A stretch of DNA of 64,000 nt from Cacajao melanocephalus (GCA_963573385.1 CAUYLG010075687.1:33741-97740); one strand, 5' to 3'; positions 1-13,313 are shown, counted from the stretch's first letter. The notes: generated by a model from the sequence alone, not told the origin. Program-made: numbers and translations.

Positions 1-1045
1 TATTATTAATTAGACATGTCAGCGCTTCAGGCAGAAAATTATTGGGAAGTAAAAAGGTCTATATTCCAAAGGCTCGTAAGAGAAAGACTTCCATTTCTAT
101 CACTGCTCATCTCTTTCAGTTCCAATTCTCAGTGGAAATTCCTCAATGAATTCAGTCTTTGTAACAATAACATTTAGAAGTGTTTCCCATTTAAAAGATA
201 GCTGAACTAGAGTTTGCCTTGTAAGATATTTTCTATGTTATTGGTAAAGCAATTACATTTTTTAGGGGACGTAGTTTTAGAGGAAAGTCCTTCAGTGTTG
301 CCCAGATTTTCATCATCTCTCATTAGGAGGTCTTAGACAAGACTGAGGCACAGAGGAGAACGAATGAATCATCAGTTTTATCCCACGGGCTGGCGTCCTC
401 TAAAATGTTCTCATTTCCATCCAGTAGGCTCTTAAAGGTCACTGCTCCTTCCTCCTCATCCCGATAAGCCCCATGTAGTACACCTGTGCCACTCTAGCCA
501 CATGGAAAAATGGTACTGTTCCCCCAGTAGGCCAGGATTCCATGGGGCTCTCTTGGGCACTCACCAACATTTCTTTTGATCCCACCCTGTGCTGCAGTCA
601 AGACACTTCTAAAATCATCTTGCTTTCCAGGGCTCCAACATAAGAACAAGGGCACAGGTATCCTTTTGTCCCCATTCCTCAAACTTATAATTTGGTCATA
701 CTGTCCATCAACCTTCATCCTCCATCCTCTCTTCCGTCTTCAACCTTCTCAGTGTAAACATTCAAGGAAATGACTGAGCCTCTTTAACAGTAAAAAGTAA
801 AGACTAGCAGAGCCAAACTCCCTCAACTTCTGGCATGCCTGCCAGTGAGTTTTCCCAGCTGTAAAAAGCTCATCTCTTCTGTATCTCATCTCCACCCTCC
901 TTTTCAGAACCCTTCCTCCACCCGCCTTCTTCTCCCTCTGTATTTTCCTCCTGTCCCTTAACTCTCTCCCCGCAGCTTATTCAATAAATATGTGGTCGTC
1001 ATCATAATACACAGCATCAACAATCATAAGAACTGCCACAAAACA
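1..1045. other. Unique sequence, no gene recognised
   Basis: I see no interspersed repeat with confidence and no convincing exon. Short ORFs on both strands near 494-773 overlap each other and show no family features. The stretch around 470-720 has a faint L2 flavour, and 840-990 is pyrimidine-rich and ends near an AATAAA. Neither is strong enough to call. Confidence 0.5.
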
Positions 1046-1062
1046 CTCCCTTGATACTCATA

Positions 1063-1186
1063 TTTTTTTGAGAAGGGGGCCTTGCTACATAGCCCAGGCT
1101 GGTCATGAACTCCTGGGTTCAAGTGACTCTCCTACCTCAAACTCCCAAGTAGCGGGGAATTACAGACACGCACCACCACGCCTGCC
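1063..1186 (-). repeat. Free left Alu monomer (FLAM-like), minus strand
   Basis: Read on the minus strand this is a single 7SL-derived monomer. It starts with a GGCAGGCGTGGTGG-like head, has the box-B-like GAGTTCATGACC, and ends in an A-rich tail (T-run at 1063-1069 on the plus strand). There is no second arm. The 9-mer CTCCCTTGA at 1046-1054 and again at 1187-1195 is a likely target-site duplication. Old, diverged copy. Confidence 0.75.
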
Positions 1187-1486
1187 CTCCCTTGACCAGT
1201 TTAACTTTTACCGTCCCTCCACAGTTAAGCTTCTTTGAAAAACAGTGAGGCAAAGAATTTCCAGACAATGGTCATGGGTATAGTCCCTGGGATGGGAAAC
1301 AACACAACTCTTCAAAAAACATAAAGGTTTGGGTGAGCAAAAAAGTAATGAGCAGCTGGCAAAGAGTAGACCACACTGGTCGTATGAGCCATGGAGGATT
1401 TCAACCCACTTCGTGGATTTGAAGATCAAATAAGTGTATGTATATAAGTGCTTTGTGCTGGTAACAAAAGAAAATATTATTATTTT

Positions 1487-1502
1487 AAAATATATGACCT
1501 TT
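1487..1502 (+). repeat. Left target-site duplication of Alu/PPIA composite
   Basis: The ten bases ATATGACCTT ending at 1501 recur at 2544-2553, directly after the tail of the PPIA pseudogene. The pair therefore brackets the Alu and the pseudogene together rather than either one alone. Confidence 0.7.
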
Positions 1503-1805
1503 GGCCAGGCGTGGTGGGTCACGCCTTAATCCCAGAATTTTGGGAAGCTAAGGTGGGCAGATCACTTGAGGTCAGGAGTTCAAGACCAGCCTGGCCAACC
1601 TGATGAAACCCCATCTCTACTAAAAATACAAAATATTAACTGGGGTTGGTGGTGGGAGCCTGTCATCCCAGCTACTCAGGAGGCTGAGACATGAAATCGC
1701 TTGAACCCAGGAGGCAGAAGTTGCAGTGAGACGAGATCATGCCACTGCACTCCAGCCTGGGCAACAGAGCGAGACTCCGTCTGAAAAATAAAACAAAATA
1801 AAATA
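1503..1805 (+). repeat. Alu element, plus strand
   Basis: Full-length dimeric Alu from the GGCCAGGCGTGG head through both arms to an A-rich tail (about 1783-1805) made of AAAAT/AAAAC units. The 5' junction carries a clear duplication, but no copy of it follows the tail; instead the 5' UTR of PPIA starts at once. The matching duplication lies 740 bp downstream. Confidence 0.95.
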
Positions 1806-1806
1806 G

Positions 1807-2545
1807 GCAGACGCTGCCACTGCCGGGAATCCCATACTATCAGCCATGGTCAACCCTACTGTATTCTTCGGCACTGCTGTTGACGGTGAGCCCTTGTGCT
1901 GTGTCTCCTTCAAGCTGTTTGCAGACAAGTTTCCAAAGACAGCAAAAAACTTTCATGCTCTGAGCACTGGAGAGAAAGGATTTGGTTTTAAGTGTTCCTA
2001 CTTTCACAGAATTATTCCAGGATTTATGTGTCAGGGTGGTAGCTTCACCTGCCATGCATGGCAAGTCCATCTACAGGGAGAAATCTGATGATGAGAACTT
2101 CATCCTAAAGATACAGGTCCTGGCATCTTGTCCATGGCAAATGCTGGACCCAAGACAAACAGTTCCCAGTTTTTCATCTGCACCGCCAAGGCTGAGCGGT
2201 TGGACGGCAAGCATGTGGTCTTCGGCACAGTGAGAGAAGGCACGAGTACTGTGGAGGCCATGGAGCGCTTTGGGTCCAGAAATGGTGAGACCAGCAAGAA
2301 GATCTCCATTGCTGACTGTGGACAACTTGAATAAGTTTGACTTCTGTTTTATCTTCAGCACCAGACCATTCCTTCCGTAGCTAAGGAGACCACCCTCCCC
2401 CGCATTTGCTCACAGTATCCTAGAATCTGTGCTCTCATTGCAGTTCCCTTTGGGTTCCACGTTTTCCTTGCTCCCTTCCATGCCTAGCTGGATTGCAGAG
2501 TTTATGATTATAAAATAAAAACTAAATAACAAAATAAAATAAAAT
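1807..2545 (+). pseudogene. PPIAP: PPIA (cyclophilin A) processed pseudogene
   Basis: A near full-length, intron-less copy of cyclophilin A mRNA, the cytosolic peptidyl-prolyl isomerase. It contains the 5' UTR (GCAGACGC start at 1807), the ATG at 1846 with a [12 protein letters not shown] start, cyclophilin motifs such as [13 protein letters not shown] and GSRNG, a stop at 2332-2334, the 3' UTR and AATAAA at 2514-2519 before an A-rich tail. It cannot encode the enzyme. About 8 bases are missing near 2050-2065, which shifts the frame and gives a TGA at 2086-2088; a second single-base loss near 2110 returns the frame, so the last 68 codons read in the original frame. Many substitutions are also present. 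The gene label is generic; which numbered PPIA pseudogene this is cannot be told from sequence alone. Confidence 0.97.
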
Positions 2546-2559
2546 ATGACCTTATCTCT

Positions 2560-2809
2560 CTTCTAACTTCATTAGGGCAGCCTCCAAGGCTGCAGAAGTA
2601 AGAAAAATCTCTCAGCTACTTGTCTTGAAGTCTAATTAATGATGCAGGATACAGATGAAATCTCTCATCTCTCCATACAAGGCTCACTTGGAAGTGTCTG
2701 GAAACAGTAATAGATACACACTCAACATGCACTACACATAAATAGGCAAAAATAATAAAAAAGAAAACCTGCTCTGAAACACCTATTCTGGCAGATGGAG
2801 GCTGGGTGT
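2560..2809. other. Unique sequence, nothing recognised
   Basis: Mixed-composition DNA between the pseudogene and an L1 relic, with a short A-rich patch near 2745-2770. No gene or confident repeat. Confidence 0.4.
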
Positions 2810-3225
2810 GGTGGAGTGAGAAACTGGGCTAGAATTTGTCAATTAATGATGACTCAGTCTCGTAGGGCAATTAATACAAAAGTAATCCTGGACTGGGGAG
2901 AAAATGCTAAAAACAACACCATTGGGAGAACTGATGACATTTGAATATGCACTGTAGATTACGCAGAAGTAATGTATCAGTGTTCGGCTTCATGAATTTG
3001 ATATGATTATGAAAGAGAATGTCCTTGTTCTCAAAAAATATACACAGAAAGACGAAGGGGAAAAAGAGGCATTATTTATGTAATCCACTCTCAAATGTTT
3101 CAAATATTAGTAATATGTATACATATAAAGACAGAGACTAATGTGTCTGTGGAAAATTGGCATATCTAAGCAAAGGGCATAGGAGAGTTCTTTGTACTAT
3201 TTTTGCAACATTTATGTTCAAAGGC
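2810..3225 (+). repeat. Old L1M-type LINE-1 3' end
   Basis: Order of motifs fits the 3' end of an old mammalian L1: a GTATCAGTGTT-like stretch near 2970, AGAGAATGTCCTTGTTCT near 3015, ACTCTCAAATG near 3090, and GAGTTCTTTGTACTATTTTTGC near 3184. 5'-truncated and diverged, with no coding part. The subfamily is not certain. Confidence 0.6.
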
Positions 3226-3853
3226 TAGACCCTGAGCTGTCCTCCAGGCCCTCGGTGCCCCTGTTGCCTCCGGAGAGATGCCTCTTTCTCTCTTGGCCAC
3301 CTGCTGAAGTCCTCACCTGGTGGAACTTGTGATCTGTTCTCCTGGGACTGATGGAGTACTTGGGAGTCCCCATATTTGGAGACTTGGCCCCATCTCAACC
3401 CTGGCTTCTCGTGTCTGGATCATACAAAAGGGGCTCTGAGAAACAGAAGTCCCTCTTCTCTCTCTACAAAGTTTGGCTCTCAAAACTACTATCTCACTGT
3501 GACTTCCAAAAGCCTCATTTGGTAGCCAAAACTTAGCAGTGACTTGCTTGTCAGGGTCTTTCACCTTTCCCCCGATGCCAAAAACTGTGCTTCAGTGAGG
3601 GATAGGGCCCAGGATATCTACAGGATATCTATCTTGGTTTACAGGAATAAAATAACACAGCCAGTTAATGTTTCATAAAGGTAGCTCTTGCATAGATTTC
3701 CATCTAGACAATTTAATTAGTCCCAACCTGTATTTTATACTTCTCCACTTTATTTTCTACTTCTCTAGGTGACAGAATCACTGTTAACATTCTGAGAGTA
3801 AAAGCGCTCAAGATTTTGATAGTCATCAGGTATGATCAAAAATGGCTATACTT
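3226..3853. other. Unique sequence, no gene recognised
   Basis: Moderate-GC segment at 3230-3560 followed by AT-richer DNA. Two overlapping ORFs of 61 and 83 codons on opposite strands have no family features. Confidence 0.4.
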
Positions 3854-4142
3854 GGCCAGGCACAGTGGCTCATGCTTATAATCACAGCACTTCAGGAGGC
3901 TGAGGCGAGTGGATCATTTGAGGTTGGGAGTTCGAGACCAGCCTGTCCAACACGGTGAAACCCCATCTCTAATAAAAATACAAAAATTACTCGAGCATGT
4001 TGGTGGGCACCCATAATCCCAGCTTCTAGGAGGCTGAGGCAGGAGAGTCACTTGAACCCTGGAGATGAAGGTTGCAGTGAGCCAAGAAAATCTCCAGCCT
4101 GGGCAACAGAGTGAGACTCCGTCTCAACCCCCTCCCCCACCA
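3854..4142 (+). repeat. Alu element, plus strand
   Basis: Begins GGCCAGGCACAGTGG and ends at GAGACTCCGTCTC followed by a C-rich instead of A-rich tail. The right arm lacks part of the segment before CTCCAGCCTGGG. Diverged AluS/J-like copy. Confidence 0.92.
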
Positions 4143-6074
4143 AAATGTCTACACTGAATATAAAATTCCAGTTTTAGCAGAAGAAAGGAGTATGTTTTAG
4201 ACATGCAGATTTTTACTACTCTGATAAACTACATGATATGGTGATTCCTATATAAAGTTTTCCTTTAAAAAATTCTACCTTGCATGTATGTATTACTCAC
4301 TTTCACAATAACTAAAATGTATAAGCCACAGCTATTGCGCCAAAGCAAAGCATAGAACTGTAACGTGAGTCTGTGGACCTGACCCTCCCTGATCTTCCAC
4401 TCCCAATAATAGAATCAGGATTCAAATATTAGTTTCTTGCAAAAACTAAATGATCATGACAGTCCTTGATGTGTATGGAAATTGTCTAGTGTTCAACAAT
4501 TATAAATAACCTAGGAAGAATGTGAGGTGACAAAATTATTTAAAAGGAACATAAAGAAGTTAAGCTTCCCCAAGGAAGCATCCAGCCCTCCACAGTGAGA
4601 GCAGATCTGGGAGGCTTCATTTGTTAGAGTCCTGGTTAGCTATAAAGTCACAACAGGTCCCTGGACACTGAGAGAAGGCTGGAGCAGGAAGACAACTTCT
4701 CTGCAACATGCGTGGGTCTTCACCTCTCTAGCCCCTCTTCTGATGACCACATAAAGACCAGGAGATAGATATAGATATAGATATAGATATAGATATATAT
4801 CTAGACATATTTTTTAAGTGTCCTTTTAGGCTTATGAATCCCAGATGCAAAGAGAAAACTAAGAAGAATTTAAAACTTTGTTATTTTGGAGTAATAAATG
4901 CTGGTGTCTTTAATATTCTTGAAACACTCTTTGAAAAAAGAAAAGATGACTTTGCTTGACTCGTGTTAGGTGTGCTACTAATGTTTTTAAATAAGCATTT
5001 ATCTTTTAAGCACTATAGATGCTTCTAAAAAAATGGACTTACTAAAGATATAGAAGAACTTTGTACTTTTAGGTTAACTTGAAATATTCCATGGCCTCTC
5101 TTTTTGTGTCCTACTCATATGTATAATTTTATGTAAGTTTATTGAATATTTTTCTTATGAAATAACATAAGGTCTGAAAAATCTTACATAGCAAATAAAA
5201 ATTCTCTTCCTCTAAAACCAGTGTCCCCCCAAAAAGCAGTCCAATATTCTCCAAATGATCATTTTTTTCATAAAGAATAAATTGTAGAAGTTTTTACTGA
5301 CAAATTTTTATTGTATTTTTGAATGACTCAGAATAAAGAGTTACAATGAAATTTTCTTGGAGCTTTAACATTGTAATTTATGGTGACTTCAAAAATATAC
5401 CTATGTATATTAAGTCTGCATTTTACAGAATTATGTATTTTAAATTATACACAAAATAGACACATGTGCATACCCTAAGATTATTAAACTTTACAAATCT
5501 ACTCATATGTATTTTCTTTTTTTTTTTTCTTTTATAAAATTTCCTGGTTTCGTATTCGTACTATACCTGATCATAAGGTAACCTAAAACACATTTACTTT
5601 AATAACTTTTACACATTCATAAATATTTTTAAACCTCATAAATGTTTAACGTTAGTATAGTATATCAAAGTACCATTCTTTTCTCTGTAAATAAATCATT
5701 TCTAATCTAAAGACTTGGAAGGAGGGGGAGGGATGTCAAATGACACAAATCCTTCTGGCCAGGGAATCAAAAGGCATTCCCAGACATTAACTTTTCTTTC
5801 CAAATATGAAAAACATATTAAATATATATCTTGTAATAAGACGTTTTCCTCATGTTTCCTTTGAGTAAAGTCTGTTTAGTGCATTCCTCTTCCCATTGTG
5901 CTATGAAATTCTTGCTCGACTTTGTCATTTTTCCCTCTGCCTGCTGGAAGAAAGCCAAACTCACTGTGATATCATTCACTCAACCAAGACTAACCACATT
6001 AGGTACAGGCAAAAATGAGTTATAATGCAAAAGAAAAATGAAAAAAATATATAAATTATACATAGATAAGTACA

Positions 6075-6075
<1 letters not shown>
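4143..6075. other. AT-rich unique sequence with short simple repeats
   Basis: Nearly 2 kb without a gene or a confident interspersed repeat. Contains an AGATAT hexamer array at 4761-4800 and T-runs near 5517-5529. Stop codons are dense in all frames. Confidence 0.45.
4761..4800 (+). repeat. Hexanucleotide microsatellite (AGATAT)n
   Basis: Five to six tandem copies of a six-base AGATAT unit, ending in a short TA run. Confidence 0.9.

Positions 6076-6110
<35 letters not shown>
6076..6110 (+). repeat. (AC)n microsatellite
   Basis: An uninterrupted run of about 17 AC dinucleotides. Likely polymorphic in length. Confidence 0.97.
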
Positions 6111-6111
<1 letters not shown>

Positions 6112-6856
6112 CCCATTACACTACTTCTAAAGAAAAACAGGTAAGTCCCACTGTCTGTGTTTTGAAAAGAAGACAGGCGGTGAAAACAGACATAAGGCAT
6201 TCATGGGATTGAAATGAACTTTCAGGACGGCTCAATGTTCTACACTTGAAATTTTTTTTCAGATTCATGTGGCCATCTGTATCTGTAATTAGGAGTGAAA
6301 CCATAAGGGATTTTTCAAGTGAACCTTTCCTAAAGCTACAAACTGTCATGGTACTTAAAGGAGTGGGTGCCAAATGACTTGTATGTTTCTGGGCAGCCAT
6401 ATCGCAACAAACAGCGTGTGTGGGTGGCCACGTTGCTTATATTTGAGGTAGGCAAGTTAGTAATATTAGTTACACTTGCATCTCACTAGCACAGAAAGTC
6501 CTCATATTACTTCTATGATATCTTTCTCACATCTTTTTGCTATGTCTATCACCAACTGATATGCTATGCCAACTGAATATGTCTGGAGCTGTCAATAATT
6601 TTTCTGTATAAACATCCTCTTTGAATCAATCTTTTGCCACCTGAATTGTTCCACTTCGCTTCTTTTGAGCAGCACTAACTACTTCAAGAGGACAACCACC
6701 ACTAAAAACATGATATTGAAGTAATCATTCGTTCTGTGCGCACATTTTAATTTCATGCCCTACAGGGGGGAATCACTATCGGCCTTAAGCAAAAATTGAG
6801 TCTTTAATGCTTTATTGTTTTACACAATTTATCTTTCACATAGTCTATTAGCTCTT

Positions 6857-6959
6857 TGTAAAAAAGAAGAAAGAAAGAAAAGAAAGAAGGAAAATGAGAG
6901 AAAGGAAGAGGGAGGGAGGGAGGGAGAACGGATAGACGGAAGGACGGAAGGAAATAGGT
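6857..6959 (+). repeat. Purine-rich low-complexity tract
   Basis: About 100 bases almost purely A and G, grading from GAAA-type to GGGA and GGAC/GGAA units. Confidence 0.9.
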
Positions 6960-7731
6960 AGGTACTGGGTATTTAAGGAGCATCCAACCCCCAAATGTGA
7001 AGCTACAAATATTTTGCCAAATGTATTTTTGTGAAAACAAACTGAATTTACCAAATGTCTCCCACTTTGTCTGCATATTCTATAGTTGTCCTGGCACAGT
7101 GAGACCTAACAGATTAAGCCAACCCTGTTGCGATTACCAGGAGAGAAGCATTCCATTTTTTGATATCACAGATTTAAGATGGGTTTTGCAGTATGGCCTA
7201 TAATGTAAGTCTCAAAAAAAAAAAAAGACAAAAGACATGTGGGGGGGGGTGACAGGCAGTGGGAAGCAGTGAAGAATAAAAAATACTCTGAGCAGGAGAA
7301 TGTATGAATGTGTATATATGATCAGAACTGGTCTCAAGTCTGTGATGTGATTTTTGTTTTCCTTTGACACATGCATTATTTTCTCATTGGCAGGAGCCTC
7401 CAGTGAAACGTTGGTCTTTTCCTTTTCCCTGTGTACTTATTAAGGGTCTAAGATCATGAGTCAATGAGGACAAGCCGCCTTAGTCACTGTAACAGGAGCA
7501 GAGCCATACTAAGTCCTGCAATTAGAAGCTCTGATTTAGAAGCTGGAGAAGCAGAGATTGCTGAGCGATGCTGAAAAGCCACTGCCCAGAAAAATTTGAG
7601 AAACTTTTCAAATCATCCACTCATACAACTTTCTAAGGGGAAATTTTTATACATTTTTTAAAGTATGCATGTAAAGTACTTCTTCCAATAAAGACTTTTT
7701 TAAAAAATTATATTTACAGTCCAGACTTTCC

Positions 7732-7745
7732 TGCCCTCTTGTGGA
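7732..7745 (-). promoter_or_regulatory. Possible CTCF-like motif
   Basis: TGCCCTCTTGTGG on the plus strand reads CCACAAGAGGGCA on the minus strand, close to the CTCF core (CCASYAGRKGGC). It lies in repeat-free DNA. A motif match alone is weak evidence of binding. Confidence 0.25.
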
Positions 7746-8327
7746 GAAAATACAGAGCTCTCGATTCATATAAATAGGATGATGGCTTTTTAAAACTTGA
7801 AGATGGCTTTTTCAATGGTACATGTGATTTACTGTCACAGTCAGATCCCCTGACATTCACAGAACTTTACTAGATGTTAAATGTTGCACCAAAATAAAAT
7901 GTAAAATCTGAATGACAAAGTAGAGCTAAATCAGGTATTATACTGTAAGAAACCATCTAATTCCAGACAAGATAAAACTCCATTGATTAAGATTTATTTG
8001 TTTGTTTGCTGGGAGGCAGGGAAGGGGAGGGAAAGGGAGAGGGAGAGAGCAACTCATTTATAATTGTACTTAGATTTCTAAATAAATATATTCAAAATAA
8101 CTAGCAAAAGAGAGAAGGAGAAAGAGACAGAAGAGTTTTCAAAGTAGCCATCAGAAAGCTCTGGTCCTGTTTCCATCTTTCCACCTAGAGAATGGACCAG
8201 TATCTCTCTCTTGTAGGGGCTGCCATAGCACATTGCCACCTGGGCAGGACCAGCCTGGGACAGAGAACACACAAATCCCATCGGCAACTCCTAGGAAATC
8301 ACAGAATTCCCAAATTGCTGTAGGTTG

Positions 8328-8619
8328 TTTGTCTTGTTTTGTTTTGAGACTGTTGCCCAGGCTGGAGTACAATGGCACGATCATCACTTACTGTAGCCTC
8401 AATATTCTGGCTCAAGCTTATCGTCTTGCCTCAGCCTCCCAAGCAGCTGGGACTACCGGTATACGTCACTGGGTCTGGCTATTTTTTTTTTTATGTTTTT
8501 GTAGAGATGAGGTCTCGCTTTGTTACCTAGGCTGGTCTCAAACTCCTGGGCTCAAGTGATCCTCCTGCCTCAGCCTCCAAAACTGCTGGGATTACAGGCA
8601 TGAGACACTGTGCATGGCC
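8328..8619 (-). repeat. Alu element (AluJ-like), minus strand
   Basis: Starts with the T-rich complement of the tail, passes through GTTGCCCAGGCTGGAG and the middle T-rich linker near 8482, and ends CATGGCC. GATCCTCCTGCCTCAGCC in both arms is typical of the older J group. Confidence 0.93.
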
Positions 8620-8836
8620 TGCTTTCTTTTTTTAAGTAAATTGGTTTAAGTGGGTTTAAATTGACCCACAGGGGAGGCAGGGGACGAGGTCCTCAGCTGC
8701 ACATTCAATACCTAGTTCCAATCAATGGCCAACTTATGCGTGGTTTAGGCACAGATCTGTTTTGGCCATCCAACAGAAGATGCTAAATTTCATTGCAATT
8801 GTTACATGTTCTGAAGTTATCATATGAAAAGTGCTA

Positions 8837-9899
<1,063 letters not shown>

Positions 9900-10180
9900 C
9901 TAAGAGTGGGGATGCAAGAGACAGGGAGCCCATCCAGGTGGTTGTTAAAGTGATTCAGGCTGAGCTAGAGGGGAGGCAATGAATCCACAAGCTACTGTCT
10001 AAAAAGATTATGTATAGAAACTGGTTGACTAAAGGAAAGAGGGAAGAAAATGTCTGAGGTTCAAATCCTATGGGGATGGGGGGACATGACATTGATGAAA
10101 TCAAGAAATTGGGTGAGTGGAAAATGCACATGCTCTATGTTTACTGCCATATGTCAAGTCAGACTTACATGCTGCTGGGT
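9900..10180 (-). repeat. L2 LINE relic, minus strand
   Basis: The stretch GTTAAAGTGATTCAGGC and the following GGAAAGAGGGAAGAA and GAGGTT pieces follow the order of the L2 3' region read in antisense. Strongly diverged. An Alu interrupts it at about 10196. Confidence 0.4.
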
Positions 10181-10195
10181 AAGAGTGGTAATTGC

Positions 10196-10454
10196 ACTTT
10201 GCAAGGCCAAGGTGAGTGGACTGCTTGAGCCCAGGAGTTCAAGACCAGTCTAGGCAACATAGCAAAGCTCTGTCTCCACAAAAAAATACAAAAATTAGCA
10301 CAGTGCGGTGGCATGTAGTCCCAGCTACTCAGGAGGCTGAGGTGGGAGGATCACCAGCCCCGATGATCGAGACTGCAGTAAGCCACGATCACACAACTTG
10401 TACTCCAGCCTGGGTGACAGACCAAGACCCTGTTTCATAAAAATTAAAAACAGA
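10196..10454 (+). repeat. 5'-truncated Alu (AluJ-like) with duplication
   Basis: The element begins within the left arm at a GCACTTTGCAAGGCC-like point and runs to GACCCTGTTTCATAAAAATT. AAGAGTGGTAATTGC at 10181-10195 and AAAAGTGGTAATTTT at 10455-10469 are a good target-site duplication, so the truncation arose at insertion. Confidence 0.9.
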
Positions 10455-10649
10455 AAAGTGGTAATTTTCCCCCAAAATTGTTTTTTTAAATAAACTTGAA
10501 GTCATATTATGGTTTTTTAAAAATAAAGTTTTTCAATATGCCATTTTAAAAAATTGTCAGCAAACTCATTGTCTGAATCTCCTCAAAATTTATGCTTTGT
10601 CCTAATTCAACACCTGTAAAATCACATTAACAATTTCTCAACACTACAT

Positions 10650-10880
10650 CTTTATTTAAACATTTACTGATAACCTAATGTGTGCCTGGTGCTGTGCTGG
10701 TATAAGAAATTCAAAAAATAAAATGTAGATCTTCATCCCAAGCAATTTTTAATAAGGAATAAGACAAGTACATAAACTACTATAAACAGGGAAAAATATA
10801 GTCAATGCTGTCTTAAGGGAGTATGAATACAGTACACAGAAAATCAGAGGAAAGAAGTCATTTCAACTAGAAATCAGAGA
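10650..10880 (-). repeat. L2 LINE 3' end, minus strand
   Basis: Antisense L2 signature: TGTGCCTGGTGCTGTGCTGG near 10680, then a dinucleotide-poor stretch resembling the reverse of the L2 3' UTR (GACAAGTACATAAAC, GAGGAAAGAAG). Confidence 0.5.
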
Positions 10881-11249
10881 CAGGATTATATGTTCTGGAT
10901 CTTGAAAATCAGAAAGCATGAATGTTGAAAATCTCACCCAAACCTCATAGCCCAAGAATCTGTACAAATGAAGAGAAAGCATATTCCAGGTTGAGAGAGA
11001 AGCTTTTTATAAAGACAAAAAGGCAAAAAAAAAAAAAAAAAAGCAACGGTTCTATTCACAGTAAAAGAACACTGCATATAAACCATGAAAGATGGAACCA
11101 GAAAGGTAGGCACTGGCCAGTTTTGCAGAAGGTTTTGACTGGCAGATAAACGATCACTAAGTAATTCTACAGGTCAGAGAAGCCACTCAAGATTTCAAAC
11201 AGGATTTGGCATGACAGAACATGACCTGTATGTAATTCAGCAAGTGTTC
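10881..11249. other. Unique sequence with A-run
   Basis: No gene recognised. A run of about 18 A at 11026-11042 sits in a lysine-rich 75-codon ORF that is an artefact of the A-run. Confidence 0.4.
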
Positions 11250-11255
11250 TTTAAG

Positions 11256-11387
11256 TATTTTTTTTAATAGAGATGGGGTCTCACTGTGTTGCCCAGACTG
11301 GTTTCAAATTCCTAAGCTCAAACCATCCTCTTGCCTTGGCCTCCCAAAGTGCTAGGATTACAGGTGTGAGCCACTGTGCTTGGCCCC
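11256..11387 (-). repeat. Single-arm Alu, minus strand
   Basis: Complement of an Alu left arm only, from GGCCAAGCACAGTGG to an A-rich tail (T-run at 11258-11265). CTTTAAGTA occurs on both sides (about 11250 and 11388), indicating insertion as a monomer. Confidence 0.85.
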
Positions 11388-11399
11388 TTTAAGTACATT

Positions 11400-12439
11400 T
11401 AACCTGGCAATAATGTGCTTGGGGCAGAGGAAGAAAAAAATGTTTGCAACAGGTGAGTAAGGGTAACAGAAACAACAATCATCTTCGATAATTACTATCA
11501 GTGTCTTAGAACAAAAGCAATAAACAAACTGAATAATCTAGTATCATTTTTTACCAAATACCTATCATAGTCTCAGTAGTAAGTATGAATGATGACAGAC
11601 TTCCAGGAGCATTTAAATAAGAAACTAGCAGGATGCCTCCAGGCTACAGTTTTTCATTGAAATTCTTAATACCCAGGCTGATTTTCCAACTTAAGTTGCC
11701 AAATAAATGGATATAGATATTTAGCACAGTTCAAAATTGAGCCACAGACATCAATTCATGTACACATTAGTAAACTTTTATTAGTCAACATCGCAGCCCA
11801 AACCAACATTTTCATTACTATAACAGCAACTCTTCTAGAAGAATATACATACTGTTTTTGGGTTGGAAAATCATCCTTTCATGTTCTCTGGCATTCTTCT
11901 CTCTACCTAGGATTCAACCCAAAAGATGAAAGTAATCTACTTATTCTTGGTGAGTCTATGCCCAAGGCCACCCATTCAATTCTTAATTATAACCCCAGAT
12001 GGTACTATCAAAGTCATTAGACTCATGGGATAGTATCGCTCTACAAACCCACAATTAATTCTTTACATGTAAATTTGCTGGATTATGTACAGGTAAAATC
12101 CCATCACAATGAATTTAATTATAATAAAAAGATGTGAGAAAAGATCTGTGTCTCAAGAGAGGGATGCCCTACCAGTGCAATGATTTCTACAACTAGGGAA
12201 TTATTACTAATCTTTGATGTGAAATAATCATTTCTTTTGAAGGAATTCTGTCTCCTTCCAGAAGGGAGAAGATTTTCTTTTGCTCTTTTATTCTTCATCA
12301 AGAAATAATTACCCTTAAAAAAATACATCTCATATGAGATTAAGATGGAATTTTAAATCTGTTAAAATTAAAAACAGCAATAAGTTACCAGCATTTTCCT
12401 ATAAAATCTGCAAATATCTATTTTGATGATAATAACCAG
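11400..12439. other. AT-rich unique sequence, no gene recognised
   Basis: About 1 kb without a confident repeat. The only ORF of note (minus strand, 12119-12328) is short and lacks family features. Confidence 0.4.
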
Positions 12440-12975
12440 CTTTAGAGAGAGTGTGAAAGCATGAACTGGAACAATCTTTCTGAAGGGCAATTTAACAATA
12501 TACATCTACAGTGGTGAAATGTACACACTCCAATTAAGTAACTCCATTTCTAGAAATTCGTCCTAAGAACAAGAAATAATAGTAGATATATGCAAAAATT
12601 TAGCTTTAAGGGTGTTCACCGAAATGCCATTTATAACAATATAAAATGAGAGCTTCCTAAATATAAAAATGTCTAATTGTTTAAATGAATCATAATACAT
12701 CCATATAAAATGAATACTATGTAGTTACTTAAAATTATGCCAAGAACATCATTTAAATTACTAAAACAGAGATTACAAAATAGCACACCATGACTCTGCT
12801 TTTTAAAAATATACATACTTGAATTTTTCATATAGAATAAAAGACTGAATAAAGTAAACTAATTTCATAGCTGTAGATGTCCCTGGTCATCAGTTCAGAA
12901 GCATTTTTTATTTTCTTTTTTATTTATCCATTATTTCTCAATTTTCTTCAACAAATATTGATATAATAAGAAAAA
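12440..12975 (+). repeat. Old L1 3' end, plus strand
   Basis: Motif order matches the terminal part of old L1 copies: CTGGAACAATCTTTCTG, CCATTTCTAGAAATT near 12546, GGGTGTTCACCG near 12611, ATACATCCATATAAAATG near 12694, a tail-proximal TTTATTTTCTTTT, then an A-rich end. An AluY-like element starts exactly in that A-rich end. Confidence 0.7.

Positions 12976-13313
<338 letters not shown>

Larger units (their letters stand above)
6111..8327. other. Unique, AT-leaning sequence with purine tracts
   Basis: No gene recognised. Includes a GA-rich tract at 6857-6959, an A-run plus G-run at 7214-7251 and a GGGA-rich tract at 8010-8049. The small ORFs here coincide with these low-complexity tracts or are chance. 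Confidence 0.45.

Noticed and set aside
1846..2334. A functional cyclophilin gene
   Set aside because: Intron-less, two indels and an in-frame TGA at 2086-2088, A-rich tail and target duplication: a processed pseudogene.
6640..6690. U6-like or other small RNA gene (CACTTCGCTTC, GAGCAGCAC)
   Set aside because: Only a few short words match; the rest of U6 is missing, and no RNA polymerase III terminator or upstream element fits.
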